Of a stretch of DNA of 64,000 bases, positions 11,467 through 24,200 are shown piece by piece; position 1 is the first letter of the stretch; every line of letters starts with the position of its first letter. Origin of the DNA: Viscum album (Eukaryota; Streptophyta; Magnoliopsida; Santalales; Viscaceae); NCBI GenBank assembly GCA_963277665.1, contig OY728163.1:1904956644-1905020643 (forward strand), given 5' to 3'. The notes beneath the pieces are model-generated. The model had not been told where the DNA came from and made no database searches. It saw only the letters and a program-made list of their open reading frames with translations. The position numbers and the translations under genes are program-made.

Positions 11467-14412
11467 TGTACTATATTACAGATTAATTATTATTTTATTC
11501 AAAATACTAGACATAATACTACCCAAAATATAGATATTTCTAGTTTATTTGCATATTAGGCACATTTCATAACATATTAAACATGGGATACAACAACATT
11601 AAAGATAATATCCTTAAAATACTTCTAAAATTACATATCTATTAAAACTTCTCAAGATAACCTAGGGAAAAACAAAAGAAATGGGTGTTATATAAACCCA
11701 GTAATTTAAATAAGGAATAACATGGAGAATATAATACATGTTATACAATAGGCATTTAAATGGGGAATAATAGGAACATGTATAATAAATATTGATATAG
11801 CATGATAATGATAACACATGAAATGTGGAAGCAACATAAAACACTACATCATATACATAGGTCAAGGATAAACCTCTATGATATAATTGTGTAAAAATTC
11901 TAATAAATGAAACAAGTTCACTTTAAACACTAACATGACATATCATGATACTGAACACTACCCAATGAATTGAAGCACTATATATACATAGGTCAAGGAT
12001 AAACCTCTATGATATCATGGTGTAAAAAGTAAAATAAAGGAATCAGGTTCACTTTCTATACCAAAATGACATATCATGATACAAAACACTATCCAAAGCA
12101 TTGAAGCTCTATATAATTCTGGGTGCACTTGTCACATCCATTTCATTCTCATGCTTTAGTTTTCCAAATTAATTATACAACATTGATTTATTAATCATAA
12201 AAGTTTATCCCACAGTAAAGGATAATGGAATAAATATATGTAAGTACCTAATGAAAATTATATGTGCATAAATGTTAATTCCCGTGATAGAAAATTGGTA
12301 TGTTATTATTTACTACACAATTGTTTTGGAATGGAAAATCATGGGGAAATTTCTACACCATGACATCGCCACTTAATGACTCATAAAAATGGGTTTTTGA
12401 GAGATTAGGGGGTTTATCATCACATAGAAGTCAAATGCTAAATTATAGGGACATGAAAAAACATATAACATCATTTGAAAATAGAAATATAAGGTATAAG
12501 ATAATTAAGAAACCTGAATAAACAAAACAATCCTAACCATATTTTGGCATGGTAAAATTTGTACATAAAGGATTATGGGAATATTAATGAGAGGTATAGG
12601 GGGATATCATCATATATAAATTAAATGGATATTAATTTTAATATGTAATAATATATCCCAAAATTAGAAAATGAAATTTAAAAGAAAAAACATAAAAGAA
12701 GACATTGAATGGAAATGAGAAGAGAGAAATCCCTTACTAAATTTTGGAATGGTAAAAACATAGGTAGGGTTAAATGAGAGGATAAATGGTATCTCGTTCA
12801 AATTAAATCAATTTTATGGCATTTTAATTTTTATAAATAAATTAAGTTATAGATAACTTAAATTAAGAAGATAAATTCCAAATAAGGTTCTTGAAATGAA
12901 TGGAGGAGAAGAATGTCCCTTACATGAGTGTGTGGCTCCAAATACATTGGAGGGGATTATTGAGAGATTTTAGGTGCCTTAGGAGGACTATATATATTTT
13001 AGGTTTGTGTATAGATGTGGTCCAAGGAGTTTTAGTGAGGTGAAATAGGAACATGGGTGGGTTTATATAAGAAAAGAAGTGGATTTGTTTATTACTTATG
13101 TTTTGGAATCTAAATAAAAAATAAACAAAACTAAAAACCATAAAATTGTTTTTTATGGTTTCTACAAAATGGTAGTGTTTTACATTATTTTATAAGGACA
13201 AGGGCTGAACATAATAAAATAATTCCATTGATTTTGTGGAGGTGAGTCATACTCTTAAAGAAATAATTTAAAAAACATATAATATATTAATGGTTTTAGA
13301 GGATTCATAATGTATTTATAATATTAATCAAATAAACATGAAATATATTTTTTAAATAATAAACATATATTTTTTCATGGATACCTTTTATAGTATTTAT
13401 TACAACACTTTTGGGTTGTTACGTTGTCATAAAACACCTGGTATACTTATATGCTATTTAATTTTTAAGTGAAAATTTTACAATCTTAAAAAAATAATTG
13501 AAAAAAACCATCGGATATTTTTGATGTTATAATTAAAAAAATAATATTAATTTTATCTAAATAATTATCTAAATAAGTTAATTTTTACATTAAAAAAATC
13601 AACATTTATTAAGATGAATTTTGTTTTTTTGACAATAATAGTTTTTAGACCCCTATAAAAATTTCATTTTACATCATAAAAGTTATATGATAATTTATAT
13701 TTAATAAATATTATTTAATAATAATATTCTAAAAAAATATTATTCATTTTAAAAATCCATTAATTTATCAAAACAAGTTCTTTAATTGAATTTGAATTTC
13801 ACTCAAAAATACTATTTGTGTTTTATTATATATAAATAAAAAAACATATAGTAACCATAATAGGTTGAAAATATATTCATAATTCTATAAAAAATGTACA
13901 TACTCATAATTTTTAAGTATCAGTACACATCCTTTTAATAAACCAGATAACTCCCTAATAATAAGTTTCATTAAGGTGGGACATTCATGGGGTGGTTCGA
14001 CAAATATGGTTTGGGTTGTGATCTCAATAAGCCTGGATTTTCATCTAAACGATTTCTATCATTATTTATTTATTAGATCTCAACATGGGTTTAGTCAAGG
14101 GTAAATATCAGTGATTATATCTCCCTCTGAATATCTAATAAATGGGATTCGTAGGGTATAATCCTACTAGTTGAGGCCATCACTTCCTTTGTCCATGTCA
14201 ATTAGATTTGTTAAAACCCTATATTTATAATAATCAGGTTATCATTATTCAATGTCTATATTATCAATGATAATGATACTTAAAAGTACTTTAAATCCAA
14301 TTAGATATAATAAAACAAAATAAGGTCATGTTTTTCTATAAACATATTATATAATAAGATGTTTTATTAAATAAAAATTGGAATTTAATTTAAAATATTT
14401 TGGGTCGCAACA
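11467..14412 (-). repeat. 5' LTR of A1
   Basis: Bounded by tgtacta next to the primer site and by gcaaca (minus strand TGTTGCGACCC) at the outer edge. Holds the same landmarks as the other A-family LTRs: the U3 cassette (13960-14215), TATA box (13062-13069), a GTAAGG donor-like site near 12920, and the block containing gggtgttatataaa near 11690. About 2.9 kb, slightly longer than its partner. Confidence 0.8.
13960..14215 (-). pseudogene. U3 open-frame cassette, A1 5' LTR copy (broken)
   Basis: Minus-strand reading aligns in one frame with the open copy at 55300-55581: KEVMASTSRIIPYESHL matches KDKMVSSSTLRPYEAHL, and SLIFTLD matches SLGFTLD. Several stops (TAA, TGA) interrupt it; two TAA codons stand where the open copy has CAA glutamine. 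A frameshift is needed to continue into LIEITTQTIFVEPPHE. Function unknown. Confidence 0.55.
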
Positions 14413-17400
14413 ATATAACCCCAAAAACACTGATCCATAAGTATATTCTCTAATAGGACCCATATCCTTTAAAAATAAATTAGATTAGCTAAATTTATAG
14501 CCATTTCCCTCCCAGCATACTCATGATGTTGTCAATAAATTGGTCATGATATTCTATAATGTGGATTTACACCAAGATGTTGTTGATGAATATCTCCAAA
14601 ACTACTTCATTTCTGATGTCACCTCTCACTATAGGGTCGCCTCATCCCATTATTTAATATAGGGTTTCATATCCCACACACAACTCATTAACCGCTGTCC
14701 TCTATAACTCATGTTGAATTTTACTACCAAAACACACCACCACATCATGAATATCTACCCAGTTGTCAAGAACGATCATTATTATTTAACTACTTCTCCC
14801 AAAAAAAGGAGTTATTCAGTCATAGCCCTAGTGATTCAAAATTTAGACATAACGATTCTTCATGCCAATACAAAACCAAACTTTATCTCACAAAAAAATC
14901 CCTTACACTTTGGTTATATAGAAAATGATAGAAGATTACTCTCAATTCACCTATTTACATATCCCATGTGGAATCATGCATCACAATCATATGAATAACA
15001 TCAGGACCTCATCATAACCCTCAAGATCATGCACATTCCTATGACTACTCATTGAATCCAACTCTAGAATCTATGATTTGTATATCATAGGAGCTAGGCC
15101 ACAAAACCCACTTACACAACTTATCATACCTCATGTTCCAACATCCTCATTGGAATCATGGAATTCCCAATATTCCCATTCATCAACCCACCCTTTTCAA
15201 ACCAACAAGACCAACCACATCACCACCCCATCCCACTGGTGTCACAATTAAACCATAAGTTCTTAACCATGGTCTAATCGCTCTTACCATATCCACTCAA
15301 TGTCAAAATATATTCTCACATCAAACCACCTCTAGAAAACTTGGTCAATATAAGAAACAATCCTTCCTTTTTGGAAACCAACCATAAATCCAATAGAAAC
15401 CACTCATATTCTTTTTTATCAAACAAATGGGTCCGCACCATGATCCAAAACCCAATGGAACCCACTAGGCATCAATTCTTACATCTTAAGAATTCACCAG
15501 TTCTTCTCATCCCAATAACCCACCACACATGATTATCATTTTTTAAGGATTACATTGTTTTCACAAACAACAATCATATGAACACAACTCAAATCACATC
15601 CCCAAAACAATTGACCATCCCACATATCCCTCTAGGTCAAAACCTCACTCGACAATGCTCTCTCTATGTCAAATCTCAAAATCTCTATCTACGACTCATA
15701 TGCCTAAAAGCAATAAAAATCTATCCATACTATACCATTAGTCACCCTTTAAGATTAAATTGTATAAACTCCATCAACCATAATCGCATCTAGATAAGGC
15801 CACTCCCTCTTCCCTGAGCAATACACATCAATCCAGAAACAATTCATTTCTCATTGTAAACACTTAAAACCTATTCTGAAACATTTTATGTAAGGCATAA
15901 AGTGACCATTTACTATTGGTGTCATACCAAATATACTTTTACCCACACATCATCACAAAAATCCATACTCTCACTTCAGGGTCCAAAACCTAACTCATAT
16001 GGTATCATCCCACAAGGGTCACCACATCCATATTAATTAAAAAACATCAAAAAAATTATGGTCACAACCCTATCAAAGGAATAACAAGAACAACCATTTA
16101 ACCCAACACCAAACCCCAATAATCCTAAAAACCCCTAACCAAGGTCTCCAAATAGGGAACTCTCAAGCTTAATCCACCCATAAAATGGCCAGCTAAAAAA
16201 CACAAAGGATACTCATTACCTATATCTCAAGGTTCTGTAATTTTGCATTCTGATTTAATTAAGTTCATCATTTTAAAAAGTTGAGAATTCACCTTTAAAA
16301 AAATTCCATTTTTTAAAAAATAAGGATTTACACTTTTCAAATAATTTTTATTAATCCAAATTTATAAATAACCTTACGTTTTCAAATTCACATTTCAAAA
16401 CACGTTCACTGAAAAATATTTCAAAAGATGATAGATAAGAAAAAACCACATATAGAAATTACACTACCAAAAATTGAATTCTAAAGAACAATCAATCCCT
16501 GAAAACATACAGATGATCATTCTATCCTATTTTCCCATAATTATGCATGGAAAAACTCATCGTTTATTCTATACTGGTTAAGTAAATAAAAACTCATAAA
16601 TCAATAATATTACATCCAACTATTCCACTCGAGCTAGATGTGTCACTCAACTGTAAAATAAAACAAATAGAACATCATATCCCATTCGTAGTATCATTGG
16701 TTTTCTCCCGTTCATGGGGATGTAGGAACCCAAGCATTAGATAATTACCAATATTTGAAGAGATCTTAATCTCTTATCAACCATGACCAAGTATTAAGAA
16801 AAAATAAACCAACTTTGATAAAAAAAAACTCGATGACCCATCCAGAAAGACACTGAACTGCTATCCTGATTTGGTTTTATATATGCCCTAAATCACACCT
16901 TCTCATTATCTAAAGGCTACCGACTCACAGTAGGGTACTAGAACAGAACAAAAGATGACTATATCCCCATATCAAAGTAAATACACAATAGATTTAATTC
17001 AGACAAATTTAATAACCATAATGAATAATAAAAGCATAGAATATAAAAATATTTAACTAATAACATCAAAAATGTTATAAATATATAGTAGATACATCAC
17101 ACATCTATAAATCATACAATAATGATCCAAAATACCAAAAATGTGAAAAATCTCAAAAAATATTTGGAGTACTACAATATTTTAAAATCCCATTCTCCAA
17201 CCCATAATCCCATGCATAATCCAAACATCATTTCCATGTCTAGAACCTATACCAGACAATATCTAGTGTATGCTCAGGTTCCCAAGTGCCATAGAGGCCT
17301 GAGAAGGGTTTGAGTATATCAATGTAGGCCACCACCAATGGCGTCTAAATAAATAACTAGTTTTTAAAAAAGTGTATGTGGATAATCAAGGTGGAATAAA

Positions 17401-17960
17401 TAAAAAGGAAAGAAAGGAAAACATTCTACACATATAAATATTTTTAAATTATCCATTTATATATTACGTGTTCCATAGTGTGGATAAAAACCAAAAATAT
17501 CTCAATTCATGCAGAGAGCCTATTCCATAGAATAAAAGGGGTTTCTTACACATTTATTCATGAATAAGTGTTCACTAAAAAAATTAACAACAAACCCAAG
17601 AGCCTCAGTCCAATAATCATGCCATGTCCACACATTTGGGAGCATAGATACTCATCAAAAAGTCCCATGAAATTCCATATTTAGTAGAATAGAGCCTCAG
17701 TCAAACATCCTAAATTAGGAAAACATCGGTGGTTCCAGAGAATTAGTCTATCTCAACCCAAAAATGGGGAGCCTACGTCCCTATTTATATAGAATAAAGC
17801 TTTATTCAAACATACTAACTGGATAAATACATCATTTAGGCCTACATAATTATTATAGAAATACCCATGGGAGTATAGCCTTGTTCTAATACCCCACTAA
17901 TACCACCTACCACACAAACATGAATCTTTAACCATTTATAACATTTTTTCATATATCATT
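14413..17960. other. Interior of G, right part; no gene seen
   Basis: About 3.5 kb of AC-rich, C-skewed plus-strand DNA continuing from 3554. The open stretches at 14711-14998, 15341-15532, 15578-15793 and 17122-17313 (plus) are rich in H, N, T, I and P. They come from the C-rich, G-poor strand composition and show no domain. The last 400 bases contain an imperfect repeat (separate entry). A possible tRNA-Met primer site reading ctatacca near 17245 is too degraded to accept. Confidence 0.45.
17500..17900 (+). repeat. Imperfect segmental repeats near the G LTR
   Basis: Related words recur about every 100-130 bases: gagcctattccatagaataaa (17516), gagcctcagtccaataatcatg (17600), gagcctcagtcaaacatcctaa (17693), and aaagctttattcaaacatacta (17797), with gggagcatagatactc and gggagtatagcctt nearby. 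The units are too diverged to count exactly. They sit just outside the alignable part of the right G LTR, so they could be the LTR edge or leader of G, or an older repeat. Confidence 0.35.
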
Positions 17961-20042
17961 TCAAATACTAAGGTCTGAATGAACCATTAAAACCAAATCA
18001 TAGAACATGATAGAAATCAAAACAATGTTTTAAAATGATCTTGAATCCACCCTTTGAAGCATGGGTCTTCTTATTTGAATAACTAAAACATTACACAATG
18101 TATTCATTTCCATTTTCAATATTTCAAAATAGACATTAAGAATTTTCAAATAATGGGAATCTAAACCTCCATTTCATATAATCCTTATAAATATAATAAG
18201 AAAACTCTTTTTCAAATCCCTTAAAGTCAACACCTATTTTTAAAAAATTAACCACTTTAAAAGACAAAAAATACATACATTAAAAAAATTCTGATATCTT
18301 AATCCAAAACTAGACATTTAAACCATTTAATTTATTCACATAAACAAATGATCACACACAAGAAAAAATTTTAACTCACTCACATTCATAATTACTCTAA
18401 CCCAATTTTTTCCACCGCATTTTATGATTCTCAAGGGTTCAACATAACCCATGTGTAGCTGTGTTTTCAGTCTCACATCATCAATAAACCAAATGGGGTC
18501 TATGAAAGGTCTCACAACTCAACCCTTGGCCCAAATCTCATTCCATAACCAAAGACATTATAATTCATTAAGGAAAGTAAAAAAAACATACACATACAGA
18601 TATAACACATCAAGACTATGGTGAAAATATTTAGGACCACCTACCCTGTTAATGATGCATTCTAACACGTTTCCATAGCATGGTGGCATTTCCATAGCCC
18701 ATCCATGCATCATCCAAACCCCTTGGAACCCAACCGATCTTGTAACGGTCTCCCAAGATCTAGTATCACACCAATAAACCAAATATGATTAATTATAACA
18801 ACTATAATTAATTAATTAGAAAAAAAATAAACTTGGCACAGTGCTGTAAAACTCATCAAGTCATTATGTCTCACTGAAACTCAATCCAATCACTCATTGA
18901 AGACCCATGGCATAACACTGACCACATTCTAAGATGAATTCCCAAGAGGATATTCCAAATTGAAAAAAATCATAATATATTTAGTAGGATAAACTAAAAA
19001 ATTCCCCATGGTCACTTACCTTGATGAAATTACATGAATTAAAGTGTGGAACTCATCTTGGGATCTCTTCTATGAATGCTGGCCAAAATGCCTATATGGA
19101 ATGAATGATTGCATGATGATCTAGTGGAATCATCAATAAAACCTAGATCGTTGAACCTTGTGATTATAAAAATAAAATAATATGCTTAATGGAAACTACC
19201 ATTGGAGGGAAACTCACATAAAACACCAAATAATAACTATGAAAACACTCCATAATTGACAGAATGAGGGGGGGAAGTGGTTGGGGAGACCCTGGTTTGT
19301 GTTCCTGAATGGGGGAGATAGGCGGTGGAGAGGATAAAACCCCAAATGGGGGATAATGATTAAATCACAAATTTAAGTGAAATTTTGGTAGCTTCATAGT
19401 TTTTATCCATGATTTCACAAACTGTGTACCTATCGTGTAGTTGGCTATACCCAAATCCACCACTCACATGGTTTGGAAACATAGTTGTACAAGGAATGAA
19501 CCAACCATGTAAACCCCCAATGTCCAATACACCATGTATCGCATGGTTAGGATAAATGGTTTGAATAACCATGTATTAACCTCGATGTTAGTACTACCTC
19601 CCTCTTGCAGGAAGGTGCACGGTTTGATTGAAATTGCGAAATGCCTCATACCCTCTTTGGCCTCACATGTTTTGTGATTTTTCCTTAAATGGTGTATCCC
19701 AAACCATTTTTTAACTATGAAACACAACCATAGGTAGTTCAATGTGAATTAAAAACCACCTATATATCAAGGTGTCACATGATTTATCCTAAATCATGCA
19801 CACCAAACCATGAACGCTTTTCTAAAGACTCAAAAATCCTTAAAATTATCTATATTCATATACAGGTCATCCAATTGCATAGGACACCTCCCAAGCCTCA
19901 TTCCTCATCTCTTGAAAACAATTTCATGCATTCCAACTCTCATAAATCCATTATAAGTCTTGATTCTAAATTCATCTTACTAGGTAACAAAAATTAAAGA
20001 TCCATTAGAAAATTTCAACCCCCCAAGATGTGAGATCTTACA
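17960..20042 (-). repeat. LTR of element G, right copy
   Basis: Aligns with 430-2486. The right end is taken at gagatcttaca (minus strand TGTAAGATCTC). Identity to the other copy is clearly lower than between the two LTRs of B, by eye roughly three bases in four over good stretches, so the insertion is old. A guanine-rich patch at 19258-19340 (plus strand) corresponds to the pyrimidine-rich leader seen in the left copy at 1720-1790. Confidence 0.65.
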
Positions 20043-20104
20043 CATTAACAATGGTAACATTAATTTTTAAAAACGTCATTTATAATGAAAATAACTACAA
20101 TTAT
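20043..20104. other. Flank between G and C
   Basis: 62 bases of AT-rich DNA between the outer edge of the G LTR and the outer edge of C. It ends in attat (20100-20104), the target duplication of C. After removal of C it continues at 40885. Confidence 0.8.
20100..20104. repeat. Target-site duplication of C, left
   Basis: attat immediately before the LTR edge tgtcatg; identical to 40885-40889 after the other LTR edge gttaca. Confidence 0.85.
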
Positions 20105-22240
20105 TGTCATGAACTATACTGAGTACCTTGGAAACATAATAACTGAGCTAGATCTAACATGGTCTAAAGGAAATTACCAATCCCCATGCATAAGAGACAA
20201 TAAACTCTCATCATATAATATAAAAGTAGGAATGATTTTTCCACTAACAATGTAGAATTTAAAGAAACAAGGTAGTATTCATATCAAAATAAAATCCATT
20301 GGGAGTAATGTACTAGAATTCAAAAAGGCATTAAATCTCAAAGTGATACAACCCAAGTACCAAAATAGAGAAAAACAGACCATGTGCCTAAGGACACAAA
20401 TCATCAAGTCCAAGGTTCAACATCTGGATCCACTTCCAAGAGATCCTTTCCACTTTATTGAACCAAGAAGACAATCTATAAACACTCGGATGAACATGTT
20501 GGGTGTGATCTTAAAAACCCAATAGGGTCTCACGAAGGATTCAATAAAATATTCCAATAATAGGTTAACCAAAGGAATGATTTTAATTTTAGAATAAATA
20601 GGTTTTTCATTTTAAATAATATTTATACAATTAATTTTATTTAGTTCAAATGATAAAAAATACATTAAGAAAAATCTTTAAAAGTGGTGACATATTTCTA
20701 AAAAAATGGATTCAATAATACATTTTATATAAAATAGTTTATATAAATCTATAAGTCATGTAAATAAGTTTAACAATATTGGAATACATTTATATCTCAA
20801 ATAAAAATAAGCGAGAAACAAGGTAATCTTCCAAATAGGTAAAACAATTCCAGGATATAGGACTCTACACTTCTAAGTGGTCACAAAAATATGTGTACAC
20901 ACACGTCCTCTGGACATTGGTCAGAGAGGAATCATCCCCATCACCTAAGGGATGTGATGTGATGCATTCATGTTTTAGAAAACTCTATAATCATAGAGTG
21001 TGTCCAAATAACTCACAATATACCTATGGTATGCATGTTCTCTTACACAATAAAAAATGATCAACTTTTTTTAAGACAGATTAAAATACAATTAATCCCA
21101 ATTCCCCCTTCCAAATTCCAAATTATTCATTTAATACCAAAACAGGTTTCAATCAAAAACATTAATTTTTAATAATATAAAATGGATGGTTTTCTATCAA
21201 AACAATTTAATCCATTTTCACAATTTAAAAAATTCAATTAATTCCATTTCAAAAATAAAATTCAACAATTAAATTTAAACCATTTTCATCCACTTCAAAA
21301 CACACAACAATTCCACAAAATTGGGGTTTTTCCCAATTTCATACCAAAATCATTTCAATTCTCCCAATTCATTAGAATTGGGTTTTATAGAAAACTAATT
21401 TTAATCAATTTCAAAAAAATATAATTTAAATGAACAAATGAAATAAATCATGTAATTAAAGTTTAATCAATTTGGCCAAATGGGACAAAATCACCTACCT
21501 TTTTCCTAAAACTCAATTCATGAAATGAAACATGAAAATGAGAAACAATGGGTAGAAGACCTTAAAACTCAACCAAGAAACAAGATCCAAAAACATAGAG
21601 TAGAGATCCAATAATTTTAGGATGATCTATTAAACCCCTAGGAGGAGAAAGATAAAGAGATTTATAAAAGAGAGAAATCTTACCTGGGAATTCAAACCAC
21701 CAACACAACGATGATAAATCATAGAACAAAAGGACCTAGAAGGGTTAGAGAGCTCCAATATCACATAGGATGGGATTTGGTTTGAGAGAAATGAATCTTG
21801 AGAGGTGGAAAGGTTGTAAGTTCAGTTGTGTTGTCTGTATATAACCCACACATGGGGAATTACAGGATGTGTAATCACATTACACATCATAAAATGGTAA
21901 AATTATAAAACCACTGAAAATCCCATTGCTTAAAATTAAAAATAAACTACTAATTAACTCATGGAATATAAGAAATATTTACATCATGTAACTTTCATAG
22001 TGTGAACCATCCTCATGTTATTCTTCCAGTTACTATTACACGCCACGTAACCTAGTTACATGGCATGAAAACCTCTTTCATTCTATTGATAATACTAGTT
22101 AAATTTGAGAATCTAAAAATATGTGACTTCTAAATTATAAGTATCCTCCCAATTCATTATAAACACTACCCAGTCAATGAAAACAAAAAACCCAGAAAAG
22201 GTTATATACATACCTGTTAGATCGGTAGTGCGATATTACA
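20105..22240 (-). repeat. 3' LTR of C
   Basis: Plus-strand edges are tgtcatgaac and gatattaca, so the minus strand starts TGTAATATC and ends GACA. It matches 38774-40884 throughout; landmarks include gagatcctttcc (20439 and 39098), the atatttataca/atttaaacaat region, and cagtcaatgaaaa near the outer end. A TATA-like run (minus strand TTATATA, 21838-21844) is followed about 155 bases later by CAGGTAAG (near 21683). Confidence 0.9.
21838..21844 (-). promoter_or_regulatory. TATA-like box of C LTR
   Basis: Minus strand TTATATA within gggttatataca; the 5' LTR has a related ttatatg at about 40500-40507. Downstream (lower coordinates) is a pyrimidine-rich leader with ctctctaaccc, then the donor-like CAGGTAAG. 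Confidence 0.45.
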
Positions 22241-22254
22241 ACCTCCTCACCATA
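22241..22254 (-). other. C polypurine tract
   Basis: The minus strand reads tatggtgaggaggt directly before the 3' LTR start TGTAATATC. This is the expected plus-strand primer position and confirms the minus-strand orientation. Confidence 0.7.
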
Positions 22255-23110
22255 AAAACATTTTTCCCTAAAAAATCCTACAAAGAAGATTACTTTCAAA
22301 AATATGAGGTCACTTCTGTTTCATCTATGCCTCTCATTTCAACTTCTCATGATTATCATAACCATACTGGCATATAACATGAATGAATTGTATCATCTGC
22401 CCATTATGTAACTTGGTCTCATAATCAAGAGTCCCAACTAGTGACTCGGTCAAATATAAATGAGGTTCAATCACAGGATCACTCATTCTCAAAATGTGAG
22501 ATGGATTAGAGATATATTTTATTAGTGTTGATACATATAATATTTTATGTATCAAAATCGTCCATGGTGGAAGTACTAAATGTTATGCAACTTTCCCCAT
22601 CTACAAAAAATCCAGGAGTTGTCCCACAAAATGATGATCAATCTTACGTTGCCTCTGAAGCAATGAATGTCCCAACCATGGTAAAATTTTCATGAACATA
22701 TGGTCACTAACTAAGAACTCCAAGGTTCAATAGTGACAATCATCATAATACTTATATCATATTTGTTTCGTGAACATTCTCTGACAAATTAACTGAATAT
22801 TTGATTTCATATCTTGTACTAAACTTGCTCCAACAAAAAAACATTCACCAATATCCTACCAACACAAAAGATATTTACAAGTATGGACTTATAATTCCTA
22901 AAAATGATCCATTTTGATTGTATATAAGAAAATATTTTTAAAAGAAAAATCAACCTTCCCAAAATGATCATCCCAAGCCCCACCAAATTTGAGAACACAA
23001 TCACAAATAATATCCTCAAGAATATATATATCTCTCTATATCTGGTCATCTAACTGCAAATGGTAGGACATGATCAAACAAACCCAAGATACTAGTGCTT
23101 CCTGAAGGCC
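22255..23110 (-). pseudogene. pol: C pol: integrase C-terminus and chromodomain
   Basis: Open stretch 22555-22334 reads STLIKYISNPSHIL, then EPHLYLTESLVGTLDYETK: the junction block and chromodomain of a chromovirus. A separate frame over 23049-22600 contains RDIYILEDIICDCVLKFGGA, KMDHF and LLCW, with GECFFVGASLVQD after it. This is the distal integrase core (the acidic residue in the helix before LED is replaced by a stop). One base shift separates the 23049-22819 open stretch from the rest. Non-functional. Confidence 0.75.
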
Positions 23111-23600
23111 TCTCTAAAAGTGAGAATGTAACCAAGGGACCCTATTAGAAACAATATAAAATGGAACTCTGTGCAAATAGGAAATCTCTTTCATGTTAAG
23201 ATTTCCCCACTCATCAACAATGGATGTATCATGAATGTGTATGAAGTGAGCCAACATGGTTAGCCTATCTATTAGAACCCATATTGAATTATTCCATATC
23301 TGGGTATGAGTAAACCCAACCAAAAATTCCATAGATATCTCATACCACTTCCATGTAGGAAATAGATGTGGCTAAAGAAATTTTTCAGGTTTTTTATGAT
23401 CGTCCTTAACCAATTGGAAGATATAAAAGTGGAAAACACACTTAGCAATTCCCCGTCTCATATCTAGCCACGAAACCTTATGCCACATCTCATAGAACAT
23501 CTTAGTGTTTCTTGGGTTAACAACCCACAAGGATTTATGAAAATTCCCCATCACACCCTTGCTTGTCGCTAATATCATGTTGTTGTGATTCCGATAACAT
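23111..23600 (-). pseudogene. pol: C pol: integrase zinc site and core
   Basis: 23332-23114 reads MEFLVGFTHTQIWNNSIWVL, IDRLTMLAHFIHI, and later LHRVPFYIVSNRVPWLHS. The first catalytic Asp is Glu (MEF for MDF) and the second, in IVSNR, is Asn, so both catalytic positions are lost. 23578-23372 contains HKVSWLDMRRGIAKCVFHFYIFQLVK, the region of the HHCC zinc finger with part of its Cys pair gone. Both open stretches are in the same frame as the upstream reverse transcriptase. Confidence 0.75.
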
Positions 23601-23799
23601 AGAACACCCTCTTTGGAGAATGAACACTAGGAAATTGTCTCACCACCATAAATATATTCTATAGTGGTAAAAAATTCTTCATTAAGATATTTATTCTATA
23701 TAATCATCTCAATAAGGGAATATGTGAACCAAATACTATCTATAGAAACCCCATCCCCCAATTCCTGGACTCCAATATGACACTGTGAAAAGAGAGCCC

Positions 23800-24200
23800 T
23801 AAATTTATACTATTCTAATGATTCATTCACTGCATGGGTTGGAATATTCCTACTCAACACATCTGCAGCAACATTCCCTTTCACCGGGGTGTAGGTGATG
23901 TCAAAGTTAAAATATTTCAGGTACTCCACCCAACCCCTCTTAGGGAGATTCAAATATTTTTGAGATAAGATATAACTCAATATATTTTGGTCTGAATACA
24001 CATTAAACCTTTCTCCATAAAGGTAATATCGCTCACACTTAAGCACATGAATCACAACTACAAGTTCATTGTTAGAGGTATGATAATTATTTTTGTGAGG
24101 CCTAAGTTGATGAGGTCCATAATCAACGACATGATTACCTTAAATAAGAAAACATCCCAAACCTGAACCCTATGCATCAAAAAAGACCACATAGCTCCAC
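23800..24200 (-). pseudogene. pol: C pol: RNase H
   Basis: An 81-codon open stretch (24055-23810) has FNVYSDQNILSYILSQKYLN, followed by GWVEYLKYFNFDITYTPVKG and NVAADVLSRN: the last RNase H active-site Asp (YSDQ) and the tether to integrase. Upstream in the same frame, after two stops, FDA and GPHQLRPHKNNYHTSNNELV give the first Asp and the Glu-bearing helix. RNase H degrades the RNA strand during reverse transcription. Best preserved part of C pol. Confidence 0.8.

Larger units (their letters stand above)
3555..14412 (-). mobile_element. Element A1: decayed Ty3/gypsy chromovirus nested in G
   Basis: LTRs at about 3555-6287 and 11467-14412 bracket a minus-strand gag-pol. Order along the minus strand is: 5' LTR, tRNA-Met primer site, leader, gag zinc knuckle (about 9920-10030), reverse transcriptase (about 8640-9000), RNase H tether (about 7915), integrase zinc site and core (7048-7513), chromodomain (6360-6700), polypurine tract, 3' LTR. 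This is the standard chromovirus order. Right flank after the LTR is atata; the best left candidate for the target duplication is atatt at 3550-3554, so the left edge is approximate by about 12 bases. Every domain carries stops and frameshifts. The same LTR family is found again on the plus strand as A2 (50134-57605). Confidence 0.8.
430..20042 (-). mobile_element. Element G: decayed LTR retrotransposon, split by A1
   Basis: Two similar blocks, about 430-2486 and 17960-20042, run in the same direction and enclose non-coding DNA plus the nested element A1. Read on the minus strand the right block begins TGTAAGATCTCACATC, a common way for plant LTRs to begin, so I place G on the minus strand; that orientation is inferred. 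No gag-pol motif is recognisable in the G-specific interior (2487-3554 and 14413-17960), so it is either very old or a non-autonomous derivative. A target duplication and primer-binding site were not found. The bases after the right end are catta. Confidence 0.6.

Noticed and set aside
14711..15793. Plus-strand open stretches rich in H, N, T, I
   Set aside because: They follow from strand-skewed C-rich, G-poor composition. There is no domain, and stops interrupt every neighbouring frame.
17240..17255. Primer-binding site for G
   Set aside because: Only ctatacca resembles the tRNA-Met complement, it lies about 700 bases from the alignable LTR edge, and no matching LTR edge follows.
20343..20525. 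60-codon ORF in the C LTR and another at 39040-39222
   Set aside because: They lie at corresponding places in the two LTRs but in different frames, so there is no shared protein.
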